Assembly (NCBI GenBank): GCA_964461265.1
Contig: CAYWTS010000004.1
Coordinates: forward strand, 62,001-126,000
Reading direction: 5' to 3'
Source: CAYWTS01 sp964461265
GTDB lineage: Bacteria > Bacteroidota > Ignavibacteria > Tepidaquicellales > OLB5
Length of the DNA: 64,000 nucleotides
The notes under the pieces were generated by a model that was not told the DNA's origin, made no database searches, and saw only the letters and a program-made list of their open reading frames with translations. Both the position numbers and the translations under genes were made by a program. Below are positions 43,197-52,259 of the stretch, in pieces. The first letter of the stretch is position 1. Each line of letters opens with the position of its first letter.

Positions 43197-46025
43197 TTAA
43201 AAGTCCCAGCCGAAGAAAAACTGGTGAAACAACCCCTCCTGGAATTTAGTAAAATTTTTCTCAATGCGTTTTCCAAAGTCATAACGCAGTGCAATGATAT
43301 TAAACAAATTTATTCTTGCCCCTGCCCCAATACTTCCAAGTGTTTCACCGTACTCTTTATCCCATGTGTTCCCCGCATCGAAGAACACTGCTCCCCTTAT
43401 ATATGGAAAATCGAAATTAATACCGAACGGAAAATGCACGGCAAAAAGATTAATAAGCGGGAATCTGAATTCAGTGCTTGAAAGCCACAGTTTCCTGCCG
43501 CGCAGTGAAAATCTAGGATACCCGCGTAAATCCCAGTTGCCGCCCATTACCCAGCGCCGTGCCTCTTTTCCTTCATTCATCAGGAATTCTAATCGTTGTG
43601 CAATAGCTACTGTTTTCGATAACCTGAAGTACCTTCTGTAGTCCAGAATAATTGTATAATAATTTACATTTGAAAACTGTATGTCAGATGTATAAGCCAG
43701 GGTTAAGTTAAACCTGTTTCCGTCAAGCGGGCCCGTTGGTCCCCAGATTGAATTATCTTTTACGTATGAAATGGAGTTCGTTAAAAGGAGTGCCCTGCGG
43801 TTTGTACCTTCTGTTGTTAAATCACGCTTCGAATTTGCCAATGTTACTGCTGCATCTATTCTCCTGAAAAATGATAACGGATAGCTGAGTGCAAAGTATC
43901 CGCCAAAAGTTCTTTCGTAATACGAAAAATCATCTCCGAAATCATACCTTTTTCCATTTAAGTTAAAAACTCCGAAAGCATAATTAAGTCTTTGTCCCAG
44001 CGATATTCTTGATATAGCAACATTGAAGCTGTTAAAAAAATCCTCTCCCGATTCGGAGTTGTTGAAAACCAGAAAATAATACTGATCGTTTCCCAGCATA
44101 TCGCTTAATCCTACTATTCCCCCCGAAGAGATTCCAAACACGGGGTCTGCACCTATGCTTGTTGTAGCTAAATCGAGAGAATATTCCTTACGGTACTTTA
44201 AATTATTCTTTTGTGAAATTCCTTTTATTTTTTCTGCAGTCCAGAGCAGTTTTGTGTTGTCAGGATTTAGAGTATCGGCAGTAAGGGTTTTTTCATTCGT
44301 TTTGATTTCATCATTTAAAATCCTTACCGTTATGCCTCCATCTTCATAAGCTGAAAAAACTGCACGGTTAGAATCTATCCAGTGCGGGTCGAAGGTTGAT
44401 GTTGTAAAGTTAGTGACCTGTAAGATTGTTCCGGGTAAAGTGTTATTGCTTATTAAATTTTCTTCCGTATTCAGCAGCCAGATATTTTGTATCCCGCCTT
44501 TGGTCGATGTATATAAGATTTTTTTTCCGTCGCTGGAAATTTGAGGTGAGTAGTCTATTTGCTCACCGGCGGTTAGATAGCTGATTGTATTGGTCTGCAG
44601 GTCATATCTGAACAAATTGTAACAATTCTTTATACCATACGGAGTTCTGTCAGATGAAAAGACAATCCATTTACTATCGGGTGAAATATCAGGGTCACGG
44701 TCATCGTAGTAATCATTCGTTAATCTTGTCAGTTCTTTTTTTATTAAGTCGAAAATGAAAATATCGCTTTTTCCGCTCATATCAAGTGCATTAAAGACAA
44801 TTATGCTCCCATCCGAAGAAAATGCCGGTGCACCAATCTGAACGAGGTCTTTAAAAGAATAACTGGTTATTAACTCTTCTCTTTTAATATTGTAAAGATT
44901 AAGAGCATCATTCGCACCACTCTTAGTTGCAAAGGCGAGAATTCCTTTAGATGAAATATCAAGTCCGGAACGGAAAAAGTGGAACTCTTCGAGCTGGTCA
45001 CTCTTTTCACCTTCAATAACTAGTTCCGGGCTGTATTCTTTTTCCTTCAGGTCTACCTTATATATGCTTGTATAGCCTGTTATGTTCCCGATAAAATAAA
45101 CTTCTTCTTTCAGGCTGTCTTTGTAATATGCAGGCCTGTGCCCGAATCCGTCTTCGAATACCGGCTTACTTTTTGCAGACGGATTATCCTGTTTCTGAAT
45201 CTGTGGGAAATATTCCTTCTTTAATGCATAAAGCCATTGTTTATCGAATTCATCATAATCCAATCCGATTGTTTTTTCCATAACGACCTCAAAGTCATCA
45301 TTCATCCACATATTTTCCATTAAAAGAAGTATTTTTTCATTTCCGTAATTCTTTGAAATGTAACCAAGTATTTTCTGACCCATTTTATACATAAAAAATG
45401 TACCGTAATAATCTTCCCAATCATTAAGACCTGGCATATAACCGCTTAACACAGCATCTTTAACAACCATCTCAGCAGTTGCATCCCATTCAGTACTCCA
45501 GAGTTCGGCAAGTCCTTCAACGAACCAAAGAGGAGGAAGCCGTTCAGGATTTTGCCTGTGTGTTTTTAATACATTAACAACCTTTGAAATCATGAAAACG
45601 TGAACAAGTTCATGGCGTATTACGTGTTTGAAATTGCCAAGTGAACCGTCGAATGGAACTACAACTCTGCCCTTGATAAATTCGGTGAATCCGCCGACTC
45701 CGTCAGGGATGAGCCCCGGTGTTACATTAGTTTCTCTGAAATGGCTTGGTGTGGAGTAAAAAATTACAGGAACTGTATCTATAAGATTATGATTGAAATT
45801 CTGCTGCAGGATTTTATAGCTTTCTTCGGCATAAGCTGCACCGATTTCAGCAAGCTCCTGCATTTCTTTGTAATAATAAATTTTGAAGTGCTCGGTAGAA
45901 AGTGTATACCAATCAAAATTATTATACTGTACTTTATTCCTCCCGAAATCTACATACTGGGCATCAAGTTTGGTTACAACAATTGTAAAAATGATTAAAA
46001 CTATGGGTGCAAATTGCCTTGACAT
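43197..46025 (-). CDS. Outer-membrane fusion: peptidase MA-like, TolB-type propeller, BamA-like barrel
   Basis: A 942-residue exported protein. A signal peptide of about 22 residues leads into a gluzincin-type peptidase domain with HELVH at 138-142 and a likely third ligand Glu170 or Glu174 in WFVEGLAEL. The middle (about 300-580) has WD40/TolB-like strands such as DPDISPDSKWIVFSSDR and SPQISSDGKKILYTS. The C-terminal 330 residues are a beta-barrel of the D15/surface antigen kind that ends FFFGWDF, with a terminal Phe. It should be an outer-membrane protease. Function not known. Confidence 0.82.
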   Translation of the reverse strand: MSRQFAPIVLIIFTIVVTKLDAQYVDFGRNKVQYNNFDWYTLSTEHFKIYYYKEMQELAEIGAAYAEESYKILQQNFNHNLIDTVPVIFYSTPSHFRETNVTPGLIPDGVGGFTEFIKGRVVVPFDGSLGNFKHVIRHELVHVFMISKVVNVLKTHRQNPERLPPLWFVEGLAELWSTEWDATAEMVVKDAVLSGYMPGLNDWEDYYGTFFMYKMGQKILGYISKNYGNEKILLLMENMWMNDDFEVVMEKTIGLDYDEFDKQWLYALKKEYFPQIQKQDNPSAKSKPVFEDGFGHRPAYYKDSLKEEVYFIGNITGYTSIYKVDLKEKEYSPELVIEGEKSDQLEEFHFFRSGLDISSKGILAFATKSGANDALNLYNIKREELITSYSFKDLVQIGAPAFSSDGSIIVFNALDMSGKSDIFIFDLIKKELTRLTNDYYDDRDPDISPDSKWIVFSSDRTPYGIKNCYNLFRYDLQTNTISYLTAGEQIDYSPQISSDGKKILYTSTKGGIQNIWLLNTEENLISNNTLPGTILQVTNFTTSTFDPHWIDSNRAVFSAYEDGGITVRILNDEIKTNEKTLTADTLNPDNTKLLWTAEKIKGISQKNNLKYRKEYSLDLATTSIGADPVFGISSGGIVGLSDMLGNDQYYFLVFNNSESGEDFFNSFNVAISRISLGQRLNYAFGVFNLNGKRYDFGDDFSYYERTFGGYFALSYPLSFFRRIDAAVTLANSKRDLTTEGTNRRALLLTNSISYVKDNSIWGPTGPLDGNRFNLTLAYTSDIQFSNVNYYTIILDYRRYFRLSKTVAIAQRLEFLMNEGKEARRWVMGGNWDLRGYPRFSLRGRKLWLSSTEFRFPLINLFAVHFPFGINFDFPYIRGAVFFDAGNTWDKEYGETLGSIGAGARINLFNIIALRYDFGKRIEKNFTKFQEGLFHQFFFGWDF

Positions 46026-46079
46026 ATATTCAAAATATTCCTAAGACAATATAAAAACAATTGTAAATTTAATATAAAA

Positions 46080-46112
46080 AAAGGTGCTGTATTTTATTGA
46101 TACAGCACCTTT
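46080..46112 (-). terminator. Strong terminator after the SBBP-repeat gene
   Basis: A perfect 13-base stem, AAAGGTGCTGTAT (46080-46092) and ATACAGCACCTTT (46100-46112), with a seven-base loop. On the minus strand it is followed by a T-run. It ends the 46132-47772 gene and separates it from the peptidase gene. Confidence 0.92.
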
Positions 46113-46131
46113 TAAGAACTTCTTGCTGGTT

Positions 46132-47772
46132 TTACTTTATAAGTATCATCCTTTTTGTTTCTGAATATACATTTGCTATCAGTTTATAGAAATATACTCC
46201 GCTAGGATAATTTGTCCCATCCCATTCAACTTCATAAGTTCCGGGGTTTAATTGCTCGTTAACGAGTGTTTCAACTTCCTTCCCAAGAATATCGTAAATA
46301 ATCATTTTCACGTTTGACGTTTCGCGTTTTACGTTTGACGTTATACTGAATTTTATCTTTGTTACCGGATTAAACGGATTCGGGTAATTCTGATATAATT
46401 TAAAACCTAAAGGGACCTCACCTGAAATATTTTTTATACCAATAGTTGATGAATATTTTATTATAATATAATCTGTATTATTTGGGCTGTCACTGCCTCC
46501 AGCTACATATACAAACCCGTAATTATCCACCCAGAGTGCATTGCCGCTGTCGTATTCGTCACCGGTACCATTGTACCTTACCGCCCACTGCTGAACCCCG
46601 CTGGGATTATATCCAATCGTAGCAATGTCATCGAACTGGTTTGTTCCCCGGCTCATTCCGGTGATATATACATTTCCTGTAATATCAACGGCAATCCAGT
46701 TGGCATAGTCATTACCTGTGCCATTACCGTTATAGCGTGCAACCCATTGCTGGACACCGTTATTATTATATTTTATTGTGCAGTAATCGTCTCCTGTTCC
46801 GCTGCCGGCACTATTACCGGTGACATAAACATTTCCTGCGTTATCAAGCACAACGTTAAATGATTCATCTATTCCGTTTGCAGGGCCGTTGTATCTTGAT
46901 GCCCACTGCTGAATACCGTTGTTATTAAGCTTAATTGTGCAGTAATCGGAATTGTTGTTTGTTACATGGCTGTATCCGGCTATGTATATGTTTCCCTGTG
47001 CATCAATTGCATTTGATGAAGGGAAATCAATCCCATTACCCGGACCATTATAGGTCGAAATCCATTGCTGGTTGCCGTTAGCATCGTATTTAATTGTTAC
47101 GTAATCGAGATCGTTAACAGTTGTGCTTGCACCTGTAACATATGAGTTGCCGAAATTATCGATTACAATAGAATTGCCGTAATCATCGTTATTATCTGTG
47201 CCATTGTATCGTTTTACCCACAGCTCAACGCCATTCGCATTATATTTAATAGTGCAGTAGTCATCATGTGAACTGCCTCCGTTGCTGTAACCTGTTATGT
47301 AAACATTTCCGGAGTTATCAGTAACAAGTGAATAAACTTCGTCAGTTGCATTTCCCGGCCCGTTATACCTTGCAATCCATTGCTGAACGCCATTTGAATT
47401 GTATTTAATTACACAGTAATCGAATCCGGAAGTGTTACCCCAGCTAGTGCCACAGACGTATACATTCCCTGAGTTATCCACCTTAACAAGGTAAGCATCG
47501 TCATCATCGTTACCGGGTCCGTTATACCGCTGAGACCAAACAACCGACCCATAGGGATCGTATTTTATTACGGTGAAGTCTAAAGTTCCTTCGCTTCCTG
47601 TACTGCCGCCAGCAACGTATATAAAACCCTGGTTATCTACAAAAATTGAAGTTGCTTCGTCATAATTATTACCTGTTCCATTATACTTAGTTAGCCAAAC
47701 CTGCGAAACCTGAGCGGAGGTAATTAGTAATGAACAATTAAAAATGAATAATATGTAAAATATTTTTTTCAT
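46132..47772 (-). CDS. SBBP beta-propeller repeat protein with type IX sorting domain
   Basis: A 546-residue secreted protein. After a signal peptide of about 20 residues come eight or so SBBP repeats of 50-54 residues, each with a GNVYV-TG and a 'DYCTIKYNxNGVQQW' strand set; these form a propeller. The C-terminal 90 residues hold the type IX secretion sorting domain: LYQNYPNPFNPVTKIKFSI at about 456-474, then IYDILGKEVETLVN, ending SGVYFYKLIANVYSETKRMILIK. Within it the linker TSNVKRE is doubled (21-base period at 46310-46342). It is secreted and anchored at the surface. Confidence 0.88.
   Translation of the reverse strand: MKKIFYILFIFNCSLLITSAQVSQVWLTKYNGTGNNYDEATSIFVDNQGFIYVAGGSTGSEGTLDFTVIKYDPYGSVVWSQRYNGPGNDDDDAYLVKVDNSGNVYVCGTSWGNTSGFDYCVIKYNSNGVQQWIARYNGPGNATDEVYSLVTDNSGNVYITGYSNGGSSHDDYCTIKYNANGVELWVKRYNGTDNNDDYGNSIVIDNFGNSYVTGASTTVNDLDYVTIKYDANGNQQWISTYNGPGNGIDFPSSNAIDAQGNIYIAGYSHVTNNNSDYCTIKLNNNGIQQWASRYNGPANGIDESFNVVLDNAGNVYVTGNSAGSGTGDDYCTIKYNNNGVQQWVARYNGNGTGNDYANWIAVDITGNVYITGMSRGTNQFDDIATIGYNPSGVQQWAVRYNGTGDEYDSGNALWVDNYGFVYVAGGSDSPNNTDYIIIKYSSTIGIKNISGEVPLGFKLYQNYPNPFNPVTKIKFSITSNVKRETSNVKMIIYDILGKEVETLVNEQLNPGTYEVEWDGTNYPSGVYFYKLIANVYSETKRMILIK
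46310..46342. repeat. 21-base-period micro-repeat inside the type IX domain
   Basis: Two perfect copies of ACGTTTGACGTT lie at 46310-46321 and 46331-46342 with nine bases between them. In frame on the minus strand they code for TSNVK-RE-TSNVK. The unit keeps a multiple of three, so the frame is not broken. Confidence 0.8.
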
Positions 47773-48170
47773 TTCAGTTTAGAATTTTCAGTTGAATTTT
47801 TTAAAAGGAATTATCACCGGTTTATTTCTGGAATTTGCATTGTGTATAATGCTTCTTTTATAATAAAGAGCTGTAAATATAAGATTAACATACCCAAATT
47901 TATTAATATTTACAAGTATTTTAGAAAGAAACGGTAAGAAACTAAGTAAAATGAAACAGTTTTTAAAAATTTACTCAGTTAAACAGAGGTAAGATACAAT
48001 AATAAGCAGGTGGGTTGTATTTGAAATCTTATGTGAAACGGTTGTTTTTATCAAATTAGCATGAATTTTCATGGTGCTATATGAGTTAATAATTTTGGAG
48101 AGAAATTATCAGGAATTATAATGTTGGGGAATCCGGGTAAATAAATGTTGCAGGTATTATGTAAAAAAAT
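47773..48170. other. 398-base intergenic stretch, no gene seen
   Basis: AT-rich DNA between mfd and the SBBP gene, both on the minus strand. No plausible open frame was found. It should hold the SBBP promoter and the end of the mfd transcript; a weak hairpin CATGAATTTTCATG lies at about 48060-48073. Confidence 0.5.
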
Positions 48171-51100
48171 TCAAATTTGATTTATCACTTTAATAAATCC
48201 GATTGTTTGATTAAGAACATCATCTTTAAATTCCAGCTCTGCCGAAAGTGTCTTTTTGGTCTGTTTTATTTTTATGTTTTGTGAGGGATTTGAGTTAATA
48301 TACGATATAATATTTTCAAACTTTCCGCTTTTAAAAAGCTCGTCTTTCAAGTCGAAAAATAACTCAGCAGTATTTCCTCTTATTATTGCTTTATTGAATG
48401 GTGAGAGCGAAAGTTCAAGCTTTAATTTTACATGTGTTATTAATGAAACAACCTCATAGGGCAGTTTGCTGAATCTATCGAGCAGTTCATCATGAACTGA
48501 ATTAATTTCTTCTTCCGAAGCAGCTTTTGACAACTTCTGATAAATTTCAAGCCTTGTGTTTTCATCATCGATATAATATTCGGGTATAAGCATCTGCCTG
48601 TCAGATTCGAGTGTGATTTCCTGTAACTTTTTTATTCCGTGTTTCTCCTGAGGTGTAATTTCGGGGATAACCGCACCAATCTCGCTTTCCTTCAGTTCAG
48701 ATACGGCATCATCAAGTATCTGCATATATGTATCGAATCCCAGTTCAGCGATAAAACCGCTTTGTTCTCTGCCGAGCAGGTTTCCGGCACCCCGGATTTC
48801 TAAATCACGCAAAGCTAAGTTCATTCCCGAACCAAGCTCCGTGAACTCTTCCAATGCGTGAAGGCGTCTTACTGCCTGTTTAGTTAGTGAGCTTTGAGGC
48901 GGGGTAATCAGGTAAGCATACGACTTAATGTTTGACCGCCCAACACGCCCGCGCAGCTGATACAGTTCTGCTAAGCCAAAGTTATCTGCCCGGTTGATTA
49001 ATATAGTGTTTACTGAAGGAATATCAAGCCCGGATTCTATTATTTTTGTGCAAACCAGGACATTATATTTCTTCTCAAGAAATTTCATCATAACATTTTC
49101 TAAAGATGCCGGGTTCATTTGTCCGTGTGCAAGGGCAACTTTTGCAGACGGCACAAGTTCTTCTATCATCTGAGCATACTCATCAAGCTTTGCAATTTTA
49201 TCATTTACAAAATATACCTGCCCGTTCCTTTGTAATTCTTTCGTAATCGCATCTGCTATTATTTTTTTATCAAAATTAATGATTTCGGTGTGAATGGGCT
49301 GACGGTTCTTAGGGGGTGTGTTGATAATAGAAAGATCTCTTGCACCAAGCAGTGAAAAATTCAGGGTTCGGGGTATAGGCGTTGCTGTTAAGGTTAAAAC
49401 GTCCACATTTTCTTTAATCATTTTCAATTTTTCTTTTGCACGTACCCCGAATCGATGTTCTTCGTCGATTATAAGCAAACCCAAGCCTCCGGGAGCCGAT
49501 TTGAAATTAATATCCTTTGATAGCAGTCTGTGAGTTCCTATTATAATGTTTATTTTACCTTCTTCCAGCCGTTTCAATATTATCTGCTGTTCCGATTTTG
49601 TTTTAAATCTTGAGAGGTGTTCCACTTCTACAGCCCATCCTTCAAGCCTGTCTTTAAACGTAAAATAATGCTGTTCTGCAAGTATAGTTGTAGGCACCAG
49701 TATTGCTACCTGTTTATTATCTTGTACCGCTTTGAATGCTGCCCGCACCGCAATTTCTGTTTTGCCAAACCCTACATCACCGCATATTAAACGGTCCATG
49801 GGCGGATGATTTTCCATATCCCGTTTAACTGAAACTGTTGCAGTAATCTGGTCGGGTGTATCTTCATAAATAAAGCTTGCTTCAAGTTCTTTTTGCCAAA
49901 CAGTATCTTTGGAAAAGCGGAAACCTTCAGTATTTTTTCGTTTGGCATACAGCAGAATTAAATCACGGGCAATTTCCTGTATCTTTTTCTTTGTTCTGTG
50001 TTTAATCTTTTCCCATTCATTCCCGCCGAGTTTGCTTAGCTTTGGAGTATGTCCGTCTTGAGCCGAATATTTTTTTATGAGATGCAGCGAATTAAGACTT
50101 ACATACACCGAGTCATTATCTTTATAAAGGAGCTTAACGGCTTCCTGTACCACGCCGGCTGCTTTTATCTTTTTAAGCCCTGCATATTTACCAATACCAT
50201 AGTTATGGTGAACCATATAATCGCCATTGCTGACTTTTACAAGTTCTTTGAATGTGATACCATGAAATTTTCGTCTGTGTTTAACAGGTCTGTAATAGCG
50301 TGAGAATACTTCATGTTCGGTATAAAGGGCTAATCGGTCATCCGGCATAATAAAACCATTATGCGGCGAATTATTCAGATACGCGATACCTTCTAACTCA
50401 TTATTTAAATCAAGGTCGGTAATAAGTTCTCTGAATCGGTCCGACTGGTAATCATCGGTAGCAGTCAGATATATATCATATCCGTTATTTTTCATTTCCA
50501 GCAGATTTTTATATAATAACTTGATATTTGAATTAAAAGCAGGCTGGCTCTTTGATATAAGATGTATTTCCTTTATGTTATCTGCTAAAGTAAGTGAAGC
50601 GGATTTTGCAACGGAAAACACTGAAAAGAAAGCCCGCCTGTATTTCCTTAGATAATCAAAAACGCCGGGATACTCACTTTCTATAATGTCCGGTTCGTAT
50701 AAAATTACTAGTGAATTTTCATTTAATTGTTTATACAGTTCAATCCCGTTATCTGATTTTAAGTTTGCGGGAAGTATTTCAACCGAGTTAATTTGTGAAA
50801 TTGAGCGTTGTGTAGAAATATCAAATTCACGGATTGATTCAATTGCGTTACTAAAAAACTCTATTCGGACTGGCTGGTCTAAGTATTCAGGAAAGATGTC
50901 GATAATACCCCCGCGTACAGCGAAATCATTTTCCTCTTCCACCATTCGCTTTTTGTTAAATCCGAGATTTTTAAGCTGCTGAACCAGGCTATCAAAGGAA
51001 TACTCCTCACCCTTTTTAAGCTTAATTGTTAATTTATTAAAATTTTCTTCTTCGGCTGTCTTTGCAATTAATGTAGCCGGGTCAACTAAGATTACGTAAC

Positions 51101-51425
51101 TATCGTTAGAAAATAATTTCTTCAGTATAGATGAAAGAGATGAGATTTCTGTTTCAAATTCTTCTTCACATTTGCTTAGATAAATCTCTGTCTTAAAAGA
51201 ATTTTCTTTACCAATAATGAAATTCAGGTCGTCGCGAAGCTTAAAAAGTTTGCTGCTATCGGCAGATGTAATAATAATTTTATTAAAAAGTTTTTCAAAA
51301 AGATGGGATACTATAAAACTATCAAGTGAACCGCTGGCTCCTGTTATGAAAAGATTCTGCTCCTGTTTATTGAGAATACTATCGAATGTTTTTGTATTGA
51401 ATATTTTATTCTTAAGAATGTCCAA
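48171..51425 (-). CDS. mfd: Transcription-repair coupling factor Mfd
   Basis: A 1084-residue ATPase that removes stalled RNA polymerase and calls the nucleotide excision repair proteins. The N-terminal UvrB-like part is followed by the RNA-polymerase-interacting CarD-like domain (DYMVHHNYGIGKYAGLKKI, about 405-425), then the helicase core: CGDVGFGKTEIAVRAAFKA (Walker A), LIIDEEHRFGV, TLTATPIPRTL, and QLRGRVGRSNIKSYAYL. A TRCF C-terminal domain ends the protein. Length is a little short of E. coli Mfd but normal for this group. Confidence 0.96.
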   Translation of the reverse strand: MDILKNKIFNTKTFDSILNKQEQNLFITGASGSLDSFIVSHLFEKLFNKIIITSADSSKLFKLRDDLNFIIGKENSFKTEIYLSKCEEEFETEISSLSSILKKLFSNDSYVILVDPATLIAKTAEEENFNKLTIKLKKGEEYSFDSLVQQLKNLGFNKKRMVEEENDFAVRGGIIDIFPEYLDQPVRIEFFSNAIESIREFDISTQRSISQINSVEILPANLKSDNGIELYKQLNENSLVILYEPDIIESEYPGVFDYLRKYRRAFFSVFSVAKSASLTLADNIKEIHLISKSQPAFNSNIKLLYKNLLEMKNNGYDIYLTATDDYQSDRFRELITDLDLNNELEGIAYLNNSPHNGFIMPDDRLALYTEHEVFSRYYRPVKHRRKFHGITFKELVKVSNGDYMVHHNYGIGKYAGLKKIKAAGVVQEAVKLLYKDNDSVYVSLNSLHLIKKYSAQDGHTPKLSKLGGNEWEKIKHRTKKKIQEIARDLILLYAKRKNTEGFRFSKDTVWQKELEASFIYEDTPDQITATVSVKRDMENHPPMDRLICGDVGFGKTEIAVRAAFKAVQDNKQVAILVPTTILAEQHYFTFKDRLEGWAVEVEHLSRFKTKSEQQIILKRLEEGKINIIIGTHRLLSKDINFKSAPGGLGLLIIDEEHRFGVRAKEKLKMIKENVDVLTLTATPIPRTLNFSLLGARDLSIINTPPKNRQPIHTEIINFDKKIIADAITKELQRNGQVYFVNDKIAKLDEYAQMIEELVPSAKVALAHGQMNPASLENVMMKFLEKKYNVLVCTKIIESGLDIPSVNTILINRADNFGLAELYQLRGRVGRSNIKSYAYLITPPQSSLTKQAVRRLHALEEFTELGSGMNLALRDLEIRGAGNLLGREQSGFIAELGFDTYMQILDDAVSELKESEIGAVIPEITPQEKHGIKKLQEITLESDRQMLIPEYYIDDENTRLEIYQKLSKAASEEEINSVHDELLDRFSKLPYEVVSLITHVKLKLELSLSPFNKAIIRGNTAELFFDLKDELFKSGKFENIISYINSNPSQNIKIKQTKKTLSAELEFKDDVLNQTIGFIKVINQI

Positions 51426-51446
51426 TTATAAGAATAGGTAATACTG

Positions 51447-52259
51447 CTATTTTAATTTTAAAAATTGATTGCTCAAAAAGATAAACTCTTCAACTTTTAA
51501 TGTTTCGGCACGTCTTGAGAAATCAAAATCTATATCATTTAACCTGAAGCCATTTTTGCTTAAACAGTTTTTTAAAGTTTTTCTGCGTGAACTAAATGAC
51601 ATTTTTACAACACGTTTGAAAATGTTTATGTCATCGATTTTATTTTCAAGTACGCTGTTAAATGATAATTGTATAATTCGTGAATCAACACCGGGTTTCG
51701 GAAAGAAGCAGTTTCTTGACACTTTAAAAAGAAGTTTTGGAAGAGTAAAAACCTGTGTAAAAACAGAAGTAATCCCGTAACTTTTACTATTAGGTGCAGC
51801 AGTTAACCTTTGAGCAACTTCTTCCTGAATCATTAGCAATGCATCATCAATGTATCTGCGGTAATCAAAAAGCTTGAATAATATATCCGATGTAATATTG
51901 TATGGTATATTGCCAATTACCCGTATCCTGATTTCGTTTTCATTAGAATACTTATGCCTAAAGTACCGTTTAACAGACTTCACTATATCTATATTCAGGA
52001 AGTCTGCATTGATTAGCTTTAAATCCGGCAGAGATTTTTGGAGATGTATGCAGTTGTCTTTATCCAGCTCAATCGCAATAAAGTTACTTGTTTTTTGCAG
52101 TATATATCTCGTGAGGGCTCCTTGTCCGGCACCTATTTCAATTATTAAATCCTTATCCTTAATATCCAATGAATTAACTATCTTCCTGCAAATGTTATCA
52201 TCTGTCAGGTAATTTTGGCTGAGTGATTTTTTAGGAAATGGTTTTTTGGCTAAAACCAT
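51447..52259 (-). CDS. rsmA: 16S rRNA adenine(1518/1519)-N6-dimethyltransferase RsmA (KsgA)
   Basis: Dimethylates two adjacent adenines near the 3' end of 16S rRNA during ribosome assembly. It has SQNYLTDDNICRKIV near the start, the SAM motif IEIGAGQGALTRYIL (about 40-54), NIPYNIT (about 116-122) and FFPKPGVDSRI. 270 residues is standard. It overlaps the penicillin acylase gene by one base (TAATG) and leads into mfd after 21 bases. Confidence 0.96.
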   Translation of the reverse strand: MVLAKKPFPKKSLSQNYLTDDNICRKIVNSLDIKDKDLIIEIGAGQGALTRYILQKTSNFIAIELDKDNCIHLQKSLPDLKLINADFLNIDIVKSVKRYFRHKYSNENEIRIRVIGNIPYNITSDILFKLFDYRRYIDDALLMIQEEVAQRLTAAPNSKSYGITSVFTQVFTLPKLLFKVSRNCFFPKPGVDSRIIQLSFNSVLENKIDDINIFKRVVKMSFSSRRKTLKNCLSKNGFRLNDIDFDFSRRAETLKVEEFIFLSNQFLKLK

